A stretch of DNA of 41,214 nt from Roseovarius sp. Lineage in GTDB: Bacteria > Pseudomonadota > Alphaproteobacteria > Rhodobacterales > Rhodobacteraceae. The notes under the pieces were generated by a model, which was not told the origin of the DNA, did no database searches, and was given only the letters and a program-made list of their open reading frames with translations. Below are positions 1 to 9,607 of the stretch, piece after piece (position 1 is the first letter of the stretch; every line of letters begins with the position of its first letter). The position numbers and the translations under genes are program-made. Where the stretch lies: the NCBI GenBank assembly GCA_024636515.1, contig JAGXGX010000024.1:1-41214 (forward strand), in the 5' to 3' direction.

Positions 1-1286
1 AAGACTGCAAGGCCGAGGCCGACCAGCTCGCCTCTATCACGTCTCTGGACAACATCGGCTACACGCGCGTCGTATCGCGAGACCTTGCGCAGCAGGTGCA
101 GCGCGCCGGCGTAATCGCCGCTGTCCAGTATCTGGCCCGTCGCCGTCTCGCGGGGCAACGCGTCTTTGGCTGGCAAGTTGCGCAGGCGAATTTCAAACGG
201 ATCAAGGCCGGTGATGCGCGCTGCCTTATCGACCAACCGCTCGGTCAGGGCCGCCGCCTCGGGCCGCCCTGCCCCGCGATAGATGCCGGTCGGCCCGCGA
301 TGTTCGGTCTGGGCGGCAGCCCTGATACCGACATCCTCGATCAGGTACGGCCCCGGCAGGATGCGCGCTGCGTTCCATGCCGGGATCAGCGCGCTGTTGG
401 GCAACCAGCCGCCGACGGGCGCAATTACATCACCTGTCATAGCTGTAAAGCGGCCAGACGCATCCATCGCAAGCGCGCCCTTGGTGGTGATGCCCCGGCC
501 ATGTGTCGCTGACAGGAATTCTTCGCTGCGCGACGCGGCCCAGCGGACAGGCACGCCCAGTTGCAGCGCCGCCCAGACGCAATAGACCTCCTCAGGATAA
601 AGCGACGCCTTCATCCCGAATGCGCCGCCGACATCGGGCGCGATCACGCGGATGAGGTCTGCGTCTATCCCCAGCATCTGCGCCAGATGGCTGCGCGTGC
701 GATGCGGTGTCTGGGTCGAGTGCCAGATGGTCACACCGCCGCCGGCCTCCGGGCGCACGGTAATGCTGCGCGGCTCCATCGCAGATGGCGCGAGGCGCGC
801 GTGCCGTACGGTGGCCTCAACGATATGCGCGGCCTTACGCATGGCGCCGTTCGGATCACTAGCGTGCCACTCGTGCTGCGCGATCGGAGTTGGCGCCGAC
901 GGGTCCACCGCCTCGACATCCAGTGCAATGCAATCCATCGCATCCAGCGCCTCAGTCCGGCTGCTCGCTAGAATGGCTGCTACAGGCTGGCCGACCGCAG
1001 TTACATGCCCATACGCAAGGACTGCATAGGGCAAAGGCGCCTCCAGCAGCATCACCTCGTTGACCGGCAGCGCGCCTAGATGGGCCACGTCCGCTCCGGT
1101 GTGAATGGCGCGGACGCCGGGCAGGTTGACCGCATCCGCCACGTCCAAATCGGTAATCACGCCCGCAGAGACATCGCTGCGCAGGAACACGGCACGCAGC
1201 GCGCCGGGTAGCACGATATCGTCGCAATACTGTCCCGCCCCGCGCAAAAGAGCGTGGCTATGATGGGGCCGAACACCGGGTGTCAT
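1..1286 (-). CDS. Xanthine dehydrogenase-family molybdopterin large subunit (C-terminus cut off by window)
   Basis: Catalytic Mo-cofactor subunit of a molybdenum hydroxylase (xanthine dehydrogenase / CO dehydrogenase / aldehyde oxidase superfamily), which oxidises N-heterocycles, aldehydes or similar with water as oxygen donor. The minus frame is open from the ATG at 1286 to the window edge, giving 428 residues of an expected 750-800. The N-terminus holds the expected LLRGAGQYCDDI segment. DVGGAFGMK is a Mo-pterin contact motif. IYRGAGRPE (residues 335-343) replaces the CSFR loop of true (form I) CO dehydrogenase, so this is a form II-like or other hydroxylase. An in-frame TAG lies just upstream, so the ATG is the first possible start; its ribosome site is weak. 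The FeS and FAD subunits are not visible. It is divergent from aspartate dehydrogenase. Family is certain; substrate is unknown. Confidence 0.88.
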   Translation of the reverse strand, partial: MTPGVRPHHSHALLRGAGQYCDDIVLPGALRAVFLRSDVSAGVITDLDVADAVNLPGVRAIHTGADVAHLGALPVNEVMLLEAPLPYAVLAYGHVTAVGQPVAAILASSRTEALDAMDCIALDVEAVDPSAPTPIAQHEWHASDPNGAMRKAAHIVEATVRHARLAPSAMEPRSITVRPEAGGGVTIWHSTQTPHRTRSHLAQMLGIDADLIRVIAPDVGGAFGMKASLYPEEVYCVWAALQLGVPVRWAASRSEEFLSATHGRGITTKGALAMDASGRFTAMTGDVIAPVGGWLPNSALIPAWNAARILPGPYLIEDVGIRAAAQTEHRGPTGIYRGAGRPEAAALTERLVDKAARITGLDPFEIRLRNLPAKDALPRETATGQILDSGDYAGALHLLRKVSRYDARVADVVQRRDRGELVGLGLAV

Positions 1287-1442
1287 GGCGTGTGCCGCCT
1301 AGGTTTGAAACTCATGGCGCATGATGCGCTGCGTAGCGAACGGGTGCAAATAGCGGCTGGCTCGGTGGGTATCACGAAAACCGATAGCACGGCCGCGATG
1401 CGTGGTCTAAACCGGGGGACAGAATTCTGGCGGAGAACGAGT

Positions 1443-2231
1443 ATGACAGGTATCGGTATCATCGGGCACGGCGCGATCGCGCGTTATGTGGTGCAGGCGC
1501 TGGCGCGCGGCGGAACGCCTGCGAGCGCGGTACTGGCGCGGCCTGGCCGCGAGGATGCGGCTCTGGCGGCCCTGGGAATAGTGCCCGTCACAGATCCGCG
1601 CGATATGGCCGCCCACGCGCGGCTGGTCGTCGATTGTGCGGGACATGCGGGCTTGTCGGCGCATGGCGCTGTGCTACTGCGAGTAGGCTGCAATGTAATC
1701 ACGCTGTCGCTGGGCGCGCTGGCAGATGACAGGTTAACGGAGGCTTTGAAAGACGCGGCAGAGACCGGCGGCACCACCCTGCATCTGGCATCAGGAGCGA
1801 TCGGCGCGCTGGACGCGCTATCAGCGGCGGCGATCGGTGGCCTCGACCATGTCCGCTACACTGGGACCAAACCGCCCGCAGGCTGGGCCGGATCACCGGC
1901 TGAGGAGGTGCTGGACTTGGCGACCATTAAAGAGGCAACCGCGCATTTTACCGGCAACGCCCGGCAGGCGGCGCTGAGCTATCCCAAGAATGCTAATGTC
2001 GCCGCCGCCGTTGCGCTGGCCGGGGTCGGATTTGATGCGACGGAGGTCCACCTTATCGCCGACCCGACCGCTGCGCAGAACATCCACCGGATCGAGGCGG
2101 AGGGTGCATTTGGGCGGCTAGATTTTACCATTTCGGGCAATGCACTACCCGACAATCCCAAATCCTCCGCCCTTGCCGCGATGAGCGCAGTGCGCGCGGT
2201 GCGGAATCAGACCGCTTGGATGAGGCTCTAG
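1443..2231 (+). CDS. L-aspartate dehydrogenase, NadX-type
   Basis: NAD(P)-dependent oxidative deamination of L-aspartate to iminoaspartate or oxaloacetate; in some bacteria it supplies iminoaspartate for quinolinate/NAD synthesis. The product is 262 aa, the usual size. It opens with the Rossmann motif GIIGHGAIA and carries the family signatures SGAIGALDAL and YPKNANVAAAVALAG. I chose the ATG at 1443 because GGAG precedes it by about nine bases and the Rossmann strand begins at residue 3. The same frame stays open upstream to 1254, but that part does not resemble the family. The LysR gene starts 4 bp after the stop, so the two are probably cotranscribed. No nadA or nadC is nearby, and the 3-hydroxyanthranilate dioxygenase across the TRAP genes hints at a shared aromatic/NAD theme (inference). 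Confidence 0.85.
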   Translation: MTGIGIIGHGAIARYVVQALARGGTPASAVLARPGREDAALAALGIVPVTDPRDMAAHARLVVDCAGHAGLSAHGAVLLRVGCNVITLSLGALADDRLTEALKDAAETGGTTLHLASGAIGALDALSAAAIGGLDHVRYTGTKPPAGWAGSPAEEVLDLATIKEATAHFTGNARQAALSYPKNANVAAAVALAGVGFDATEVHLIADPTAAQNIHRIEAEGAFGRLDFTISGNALPDNPKSSALAAMSAVRAVRNQTAWMRL

Positions 2232-2235
2232 GACC

Positions 2236-3204
2236 ATGCCCAGCCACGCCCAAATCATGGCTCGCATTATTGGTCGACTCAAGCTGCGGCAGTTGCGCCT
2301 ACTAATTGCTGTGGCGCGCCATGGCAGCATTTTGCACGCCGCGCGCGAGCTGAACCTGTCGCAGCCCGCTGCGACCAAGATGATCAAGGATCTGGAAATC
2401 GACTTCGACGTGCTGCTGTTCGAGCGCACCAATCGCGGCGTCGTGCCGACCGTATTCGGCGAGGCGCTGATCCGCGGCGGGCAGCTGATATTCTCGCAGA
2501 TCGGCACCACCGCGCAGGAGATGGAGGATTTGGCAGGCGGAAATGCAGGCCGGATCGTGGTGGGCACCCTTCTGGCGGCCTCTGGCGGGCTACTGCCTAT
2601 GGCGATCAATGCTGTTCTGTTGCAGCGCCCGCGCCTCGCCATCAAGGTGGTTGAGGGCACCAACGAGGTGCTGATGCCACGCCTTCGCTCGGGCGAGTTG
2701 GATCTGGTCGTGGGCCGCCTGCCCGTTTTGCGGCACCGTTCGGATCTGGAGCAGCGGCGCCTGATGCAGGGGCGCATCGCGCTGGTGGTGCGTGCGGGTC
2801 ATCCGCTACTGGGCCGCAGCCTCGGCTTTGACGATCTGCGCGGCTATGGCTGGATCCTGCCGCCACCCGATACCACGCTGCGCCGACAGATAGACCAGTT
2901 CTTTGTGGCCGAGGGGCAGTATGTGCCGCCAACTTTGGTCGAGTCGGTCAGTTATGTCACCAATCGTGGCCTGCTGGCGGCCAGCGACATGATCTGCGCC
3001 ATGCCAGCAGAGGCGGCGGGGCTGGGCGTGGGTAGCGCGCTTGCTGAATTGCCGCTGCCTCTACCCTTTGGCGATGGCCCGCTGGGCGCATCGTTCCGCA
3101 GCGCCACGTCATTGCCCCCCGCCGCCTCAGCGCTGTTGGAGGCGCTGGAGGAGGCCGCAAGTATCCTTCAACCCAGCAGTATCAGCGACAGGGACGGAAA
3201 GTAG
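2236..3204 (+). CDS. LysR-family transcriptional regulator
   Basis: DNA-binding regulator of 322 aa with the standard LysR layout. A winged helix-turn-helix covers roughly residues 12-75 (LRQLRLLIAVARHGSILHAA, then LSQPAATKMIKDLE) and a periplasmic-binding-protein-like effector domain follows. The N-terminus resembles the GbpR/PcaQ branch, which often controls aromatic or sugar-acid uptake. A second ATG at 2257 would give 315 aa and begins closer to the conserved region. It lies 4 bp after aspartate dehydrogenase. Its last 37 bp overlap the 3' end of the convergent TRAP large permease, so it is the natural candidate regulator of the TRAP/dioxygenase operon. The effector cannot be read from sequence. 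Confidence 0.9.
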   Translation: MPSHAQIMARIIGRLKLRQLRLLIAVARHGSILHAARELNLSQPAATKMIKDLEIDFDVLLFERTNRGVVPTVFGEALIRGGQLIFSQIGTTAQEMEDLAGGNAGRIVVGTLLAASGGLLPMAINAVLLQRPRLAIKVVEGTNEVLMPRLRSGELDLVVGRLPVLRHRSDLEQRRLMQGRIALVVRAGHPLLGRSLGFDDLRGYGWILPPPDTTLRRQIDQFFVAEGQYVPPTLVESVSYVTNRGLLAASDMICAMPAEAAGLGVGSALAELPLPLPFGDGPLGASFRSATSLPPAASALLEALEEAASILQPSSISDRDGK

Positions 3205-4430
3205 CAAACGGCCAGCAGCACCAACAGAACCGCGATCAAGAATGGCCAGAGCGCGGCAAAGATTGCCGTCGGCTTCACATTGCTCATTGATGCGGCAATA
3301 TAAAGCCCGACCCCCACAGGCGGCGTCAGCAGCCCCAGCGCCAGATTAATACTGATGACCACGCCGAATTGGAACGGGCTGATGCCATAGTCGCCAGTCG
3401 CGATAGGCAAAAGGATCGGCGTGACGAGGATCAGTGCCGCGATTCCATCGATCAGCATCCCGACCAGCAAAAGCGCGCCCATAACGATCAGCAAGAAGAT
3501 GAATGGATCGGACGTCATCGACGTGATCAGCGCGGCCAGTTTCTGCGGGATCGCCTCGTAGATCACTACCCAGCCAAAGACATTGGCGGCGGCGACCATA
3601 AAGATCACCATCGACGCGTTTTGCGCCGTGCGCAGAAATAGCGCGGCCAGATGTGATGGCTTCAGCTCGCGGTAGACCACCCAGCCGATGAGGAACGCGA
3701 TCAGCGATGCGACCGCCGCGCTCTCGGTCGGGGTGGCGATGCCCATGACGATGCCGCCGATGATCGCGATTGGGATCAACGCGGCCGGCAGACAGGCTAG
3801 CAGGGCACGACCCGCGTCACCCGCGCTCATCCATTCGCCTTTGGGGAAATCGGCGGCAAGACCGATCAGCGTAACGACCACAAAGAAGCTGCCAGCCATC
3901 ATCAGGCCGGGAATAATACCCGCCAGAAACATATCGCCGATAGGTATCTGCGCCAGCACGCCATAGATCACGAAAAGCATCGAGGGCGGAATAACCGGCG
4001 CCAGCAGGCCGCCCGCCGCCGTAGTGGCAGCGGCGAAACCGCGGTCATAGCCCTCCTTTTCCATCGCTGGCACCATTGCGCGGCTCATCACCGCGATCTG
4101 GCTGACGGCCGAGCCGATGATCGCAGCCATGAACATGTTGGCCAGCAGGTTGATCCAGACCAGCCCGCCGCGAAATCCGCCGACCAAAACGCGCGCGGCG
4201 TTGATCAGCCGCTTGGTCATGCCGCCCTCGTTCATCAATTCGCCGGTCAGCATAAAGAGCGGGATGGCAAGCAGGCCGTAATTCTCGGTACCCGCAAACA
4301 TTTGCTGGGCGAAGCTGTCAAAAAGGACGGTGTTATCTGATTGCCAGATATAGCTCATCGCGGTCATCGCCAGCACGACCGAGATCGGCACCGCGCCAAA
4401 CAGCAACAATAGAAACAGCAGCGCCGTCAT
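3168..4430 (-). CDS. TRAP transporter large permease (DctM family)
   Basis: Large membrane subunit of a tripartite ATP-independent periplasmic transporter, which drives solute uptake with a Na+ gradient. It is 420 aa and hydrophobic throughout, consistent with 11-13 membrane segments. Family patterns include PLFMLTGELMNEGGMT near residue 57, a GGLLAPVIPPSMLFVIYG segment and a terminal LLTPPVGVGLYIAAS block. The start overlaps the small permease stop by 4 bp (ATGA), showing translational coupling. It is the last gene of the operon dioxygenase - DctP - DctQ - DctM. Its 3' end overlaps the LysR gene by 37 bp, leaving no room for a separate terminator. Substrate unknown. Confidence 0.93.
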   Translation of the reverse strand: MTALLFLLLLFGAVPISVVLAMTAMSYIWQSDNTVLFDSFAQQMFAGTENYGLLAIPLFMLTGELMNEGGMTKRLINAARVLVGGFRGGLVWINLLANMFMAAIIGSAVSQIAVMSRAMVPAMEKEGYDRGFAAATTAAGGLLAPVIPPSMLFVIYGVLAQIPIGDMFLAGIIPGLMMAGSFFVVVTLIGLAADFPKGEWMSAGDAGRALLACLPAALIPIAIIGGIVMGIATPTESAAVASLIAFLIGWVVYRELKPSHLAALFLRTAQNASMVIFMVAAANVFGWVVIYEAIPQKLAALITSMTSDPFIFLLIVMGALLLVGMLIDGIAALILVTPILLPIATGDYGISPFQFGVVISINLALGLLTPPVGVGLYIAASMSNVKPTAIFAALWPFLIAVLLVLLAVCYFPSLSLILLG

Positions 4431-4963
4431 GGCAGCGCCCTGCTCGGTGCCAATGGTCGTGCAAGGTTAGCAATGGCGTGAAGCGTCAGGCCACCTGCAA
4501 AGATCGGCATGATAAGCCACAGCCAGAACTTGCGAATTCCCAGCGTCAGCGTTGGCTCAGCATAGATGAAATTGAACGTCTCGCCCTGGAATACCGTGGT
4601 GTCGAGGCCCGCGCGCAGCAGGTCCAGCGGCAGGAACCAGCGCCAGCAAAGCCACAGCATCAGCACGGCAAAGATCAGGACGATGAAATCGACCGCCCGC
4701 TGCGCAAAATGCGCCGCGCTTGATGAGAGCATATCTGTAAAAAGCGTCACACTGACCGAGTGACCAAAATGCGCGGCGGCGGAGGCGGCGAGGAAGGTCA
4801 TCCACGTCATCGCCATGATCGCGGCCTCATCGACCCAAAAAATCGACGCGCTCATTGCGCGGGTCACGACGTTCAGCAGCACAAGACACGTGATCGCCAC
4901 CGCCAGAATAGCGGCAATCGCCATCTCAAGCCGCGCCCAACCATGTGAAATCCTGTGCAGCAC
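4427..4963 (-). CDS. TRAP transporter small permease (DctQ family)
   Basis: Four-helix small membrane subunit that partners DctM, 178 aa. Hydrophobic segments lie at about residues 14-36, 46-62, 88-110 and 140-165. Typical features are NVVTRAM at the end of helix 1 and FWVDEAAIMAMTW before helix 2. The start used is GTG at 4963; an ATG 13 codons further in (4924) is possible but would clip the first helix. It is separated from the DctP gene by about 70 bp containing a strong hairpin with a U-run, so it is probably made at a lower level than DctP. Confidence 0.9.
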   Translation of the reverse strand: MLHRISHGWARLEMAIAAILAVAITCLVLLNVVTRAMSASIFWVDEAAIMAMTWMTFLAASAAAHFGHSVSVTLFTDMLSSSAAHFAQRAVDFIVLIFAVLMLWLCWRWFLPLDLLRAGLDTTVFQGETFNFIYAEPTLTLGIRKFWLWLIMPIFAGGLTLHAIANLARPLAPSRALP

Positions 4964-4977
4964 CCTGCCCCCGCACT

Positions 4978-5012
4978 AAAAAGCTGGCCGCGCGTTCGCC
5001 CGCGCGGCCAGC
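4978..5012 (-). terminator. Hairpin with U-run between dctP and dctQ
   Basis: A perfect 12-bp inverted repeat (4983-4994 and 5001-5012, arm GCTGGCCGCGCG, loop of 6) is followed on the minus strand by five T residues. It lies 20 bp past the DctP stop. It fits an intrinsic terminator with partial read-through into dctQM, the usual way TRAP operons over-produce the binding protein. It could also act as a 3'-stabilising hairpin for the dctP message. Confidence 0.8.
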
Positions 5013-5032
5013 ATGATCATTATTCTAATAGA

Positions 5033-6681
<1,649 letters not shown>

Positions 6682-6711
6682 CTATCCGCGCAATCAGGCA
6701 TGGCGAAATCC

Positions 6712-6732
6712 GCTATCACGGTTTGTGATAGC
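6712..6732. promoter_or_regulatory. Inverted repeat upstream of the dioxygenase operon
   Basis: Perfect 8-bp arms (6712-6719 GCTATCAC and 6725-6732 GTGATAGC) around a 5-bp centre, about 76 bp upstream of the dioxygenase start. The core fits ATC-N9-GAT, a form of the LysR T-N11-A box. No T-run follows on either strand, so a terminator for matB is unlikely. The LysR protein encoded at 2236 is the obvious candidate binder (inference). Confidence 0.55.
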
Positions 6733-6778
6733 CGCGCTGACCTGAGTTTTGACCATAGCGCAGCGCAGTGCAAGCGTA

Positions 6779-8296
6779 TCAGCCTGCCTTGAACAGATCG
6801 CCATATCGCTCGCGCAGGATATTCTTTTGCACTTTTCCCATCGTGTTACGCGGCAATTCGTCCAGCACGATCAGTTTGCGAGGGTGTTTGAACCGCGCCA
6901 GCGCCTTTGCGGCGGCGGCCATAATGGCGTCCGCGTCCGGCGTCTGGCCGGGCTCCGCCACCAGAACGCCCACGACCGTTTCACCAAAGTCAGGGTGCGG
7001 CACGCCGATCACGGCGCTTTCCAGCACGCCTGGCTGGTCATCCAGCACCAACTCAATCTCTTTGGGATAGATGTTATAGCCGCCCGAGATAATCAGATCC
7101 TTGCCGCGCCCGACGATGTGGACATAACCTTCGTTGTCGATCTTCCCCAGATCGCCGGTGATAAAAAACCCGTTGCTGCGTAGCTCTTCGGCGGTCTTTT
7201 CCGGCATCTGCCAATAGCCCTGAAAGACGTTGTCACCGCGCACCTCCAGTTGCCCAACCTCGCCCTGGGGCAGGTCCGCGCCCGTGGCCGGATCGGTCAC
7301 TTTCAATTCGACGCCGGGCAGCGGAAATCCTACAGTGCCGGCGCGGCGGTCGCCATCGTAGGGGTTCGACGTGTTCATGTTTGTTTCGGTCATGCCGTAT
7401 CGCTCAAGGATCGCGTGACCCGTGCGTGCGCTGAACCTATCATGCGTCTCGGCAAGCAGTGGCGCGCTGCCGGACGTGAAAAGGCGCAAGTGCTGCGCCG
7501 CGTTTTTGTCGAAACGCGGATCATCGAGCAGCCGGGTGTAAAACGTCGGAACACCCATCATCGACGTGACGTTCGGCAGATGGTGCAGCACGGCGTCCAC
7601 ATCGAATTTTGGAAGGATTATCATTGCGCCGCCAGCCGCCAGCACCGTGTTGGTCGCGACAAAGAGGCCATGCGTGTGAAAGATCGGCAGGCAGTGGAGC
7701 AGCACATCGGCATCCGTAAATCGCCACTCGCGCGCGAGCAGCTCGGCGTTGCTCAGCAGGTTTTTTTGGCTCAGCATCGCGCCCTTGGACCGGCCTGTGG
7801 TGCCCGAAGTATAAAGCAGCGCGGCCAGATCGTTCTCGTTGCGCTCCACGGTGGGATACTTTGCGCCCTGCCCCGCCGCCCCGTCCATCAGGCCCCCCGT
7901 GCCGTCCGCGTTCAGCGTGGCCAATTGTGCGCCCATCTTCTCAGCGATAGGTGCGAGGCTCGCGGCCACGGCGCTGTCGCAAACGACCAGCGCGGCGCCA
8001 GAATCCTCGATGAAGTATGTGACTTCGCTGGCCGTGTAGGCGGTGTTCAGCGGCAGGAACACCACGCCTGCCTGCACGCACGCCGCATACAGCGCCAACG
8101 CCTCAGGCGATTTGGCCACCTGCGCGGCAAGACGGTCGCCCGGCGTCAGGCCAAGTGAGGTCAAATATCCGGCGATGCGCGCGGCGGTGCCGAGGAACTC
8201 CGCATGGGTGATGCGCGCGCCGTCTGGCAGAATCAGGAACGGCGTGTCCTTGCCCGCGTGGCGGCCAAACAGCGTGTCATATAGAGGGTTTGCCAT
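6779..8296 (-). CDS. matB: Malonyl-CoA synthetase
   Basis: ATP-dependent ligase activating malonate to malonyl-CoA (acyl-AMP intermediate), 505 aa, cytoplasmic. The ANL-superfamily motifs are in order: P-loop LLYTSGTTGRSKGAM (about residue 160), HTHGLF, the ERYGMTETNMN A5 motif, the FFITGDLGKID hinge-side motif, GRGKDLIISGGYNIYP, and the C-terminal catalytic lysine region PRNTMGKVQKN. ERYGMTETNMN followed by NPYDGDRRAGTVG matches MatB rather than general acyl-CoA synthetases. The start lies 3 bp after the matA stop. Together they turn malonate into acetyl-CoA and CO2. It is the last gene of the matPQM-A-B operon. Confidence 0.95.
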   Translation of the reverse strand: MANPLYDTLFGRHAGKDTPFLILPDGARITHAEFLGTAARIAGYLTSLGLTPGDRLAAQVAKSPEALALYAACVQAGVVFLPLNTAYTASEVTYFIEDSGAALVVCDSAVAASLAPIAEKMGAQLATLNADGTGGLMDGAAGQGAKYPTVERNENDLAALLYTSGTTGRSKGAMLSQKNLLSNAELLAREWRFTDADVLLHCLPIFHTHGLFVATNTVLAAGGAMIILPKFDVDAVLHHLPNVTSMMGVPTFYTRLLDDPRFDKNAAQHLRLFTSGSAPLLAETHDRFSARTGHAILERYGMTETNMNTSNPYDGDRRAGTVGFPLPGVELKVTDPATGADLPQGEVGQLEVRGDNVFQGYWQMPEKTAEELRSNGFFITGDLGKIDNEGYVHIVGRGKDLIISGGYNIYPKEIELVLDDQPGVLESAVIGVPHPDFGETVVGVLVAEPGQTPDADAIMAAAAKALARFKHPRKLIVLDELPRNTMGKVQKNILRERYGDLFKAG

Positions 8297-8299
8297 GGC

Positions 8300-9607
8300 T
8301 CAGGTTCCTTTGGCCGACTTGGACGCAGTGTTTTTCTCTGCAGTTTTCTCTTTGCGCGCGGCCAGAGTTTTCTGACCGCTCGCGGCAAGTGATTTCACCC
8401 CGCTCGTCGCGGCAATGGCCCCGCTAGCTGCAAATGCCTCGTGCCGTTCGGCGGTGCGGCGCAGATCATAGAGGTAGTTCACCATCATTCCGCCCGACTG
8501 CGCGCCACCCTTTTCGGACAGATCGGCATCTGAGTGCAAGGCGTGGATGATGGCCCCATTGCCCAGATGAAACCGCGCCACCGGATCTAGCGGCGCGGTT
8601 CCGCGCCCCTTCGCGTTCAGCAGGTAGTAGGCGGCGAGGCCAGGCAGCAGTCCGGGCAAATCTGCGTCCTGCGCATTGATCCCTTCGGCATCGATCCAAC
8701 TCATCAGGCCGGGAATGGGCGACAGCGTAACGAAACGCGTGATATTCGGTAGCTCGCCCGACAGATCGCCAGCCACTTGCTTGATCAACGAATTCCCGAA
8801 TGACATGCCGGCAAGCCCTGACTGGCAATTCGAGATGGAGTAAAAGACAGCGGTATCGGCGGCAGATGCGCCGAGCGCCTCGCGCCCCTCGGCAAGCAGC
8901 GGCTGCACTGCGCCGGGGATGCCGCGCGTCAACGCCACTTCCACGAATATCAGTGGCTCGTCCGGCATGGCGGGGTGGAAAAATGCAAAACAGCGCCTGT
9001 CCTCGGGTTGCACTCGGCGGCGCAGATCATCCCAGCTGTCGATGGCGTGAACCGCCTCATAGGCGATGATTTTTTCCAGAACGTTAGCTGGCGTGTCCCA
9101 AGTAATGCGGCGCAGCACCAGAAATCCGCGATTGAACCACGAGGTAAAGAGATGGCGAAAATCCAGATCCAACGCCTCTAATTCAGGCACGCCGCGCCCC
9201 AGACGCAAGAGGTCGGCGCGCATCTCGACCAATGCGCCGGTGGCCCCCGGCATACGGTTCAGGCGGCGGATCAGCTCCTGCCTCGGTGGCTCGGTCGCGG
9301 TAAGGAATGCGCGGTAGCTGGCGCGCGACGGCTCGGATTCGTAGGCATCGAGGGCGCTGCGCGCAGCGGCCGGATCGACATTCATCGCGCCCGCAAGGTG
9401 ATGGAAAAACTCCAGCTTTGCCGGATCATCCTCTGCCCGGTACCGCGCCAATATCTGCTCTGCCAGCAGCGATCCAGAAATCTCTCCTTGGGCGCTGACC
9501 AGCGCGTCAACCAGTTCCTTGACCGGTCTGCGGCTCCAGTCGCCGCGCTTGGCCGCGTTCGCCCCACGCTCAAAAACGGAGGCTAGCAGATCGCTAAGGA
9601 CGGTCAT
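8300..9607 (-). CDS. matA: Malonyl-CoA decarboxylase
   Basis: Decarboxylates malonyl-CoA to acetyl-CoA, 435 aa. The N-terminal helical domain (about residues 1-120) is followed by the GNAT-like catalytic domain. TLSPIPGL carries the serine and FHLGNGAIIHALH the histidine used by this family. SNCQSGLAGMSFGN is another strongly conserved block. The last 40 residues are a Lys/Ala/Ser-rich tail not needed for the fold. Its ATG overlaps the stop of the TRAP large permease by 4 bp. Its position between transporter and matB identifies a malonate catabolic operon. Confidence 0.95.
   Translation of the reverse strand: MTVLSDLLASVFERGANAAKRGDWSRRPVKELVDALVSAQGEISGSLLAEQILARYRAEDDPAKLEFFHHLAGAMNVDPAAARSALDAYESEPSRASYRAFLTATEPPRQELIRRLNRMPGATGALVEMRADLLRLGRGVPELEALDLDFRHLFTSWFNRGFLVLRRITWDTPANVLEKIIAYEAVHAIDSWDDLRRRVQPEDRRCFAFFHPAMPDEPLIFVEVALTRGIPGAVQPLLAEGREALGASAADTAVFYSISNCQSGLAGMSFGNSLIKQVAGDLSGELPNITRFVTLSPIPGLMSWIDAEGINAQDADLPGLLPGLAAYYLLNAKGRGTAPLDPVARFHLGNGAIIHALHSDADLSEKGGAQSGGMMVNYLYDLRRTAERHEAFAASGAIAATSGVKSLAASGQKTLAARKEKTAEKNTASKSAKGT

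Noticed and set aside
96-1029. Plus-strand ORFs of 100-138 codons
   Set aside because: They lie opposite the molybdenum hydroxylase gene, are Arg-rich and have no family features; they are GC-driven shadows.
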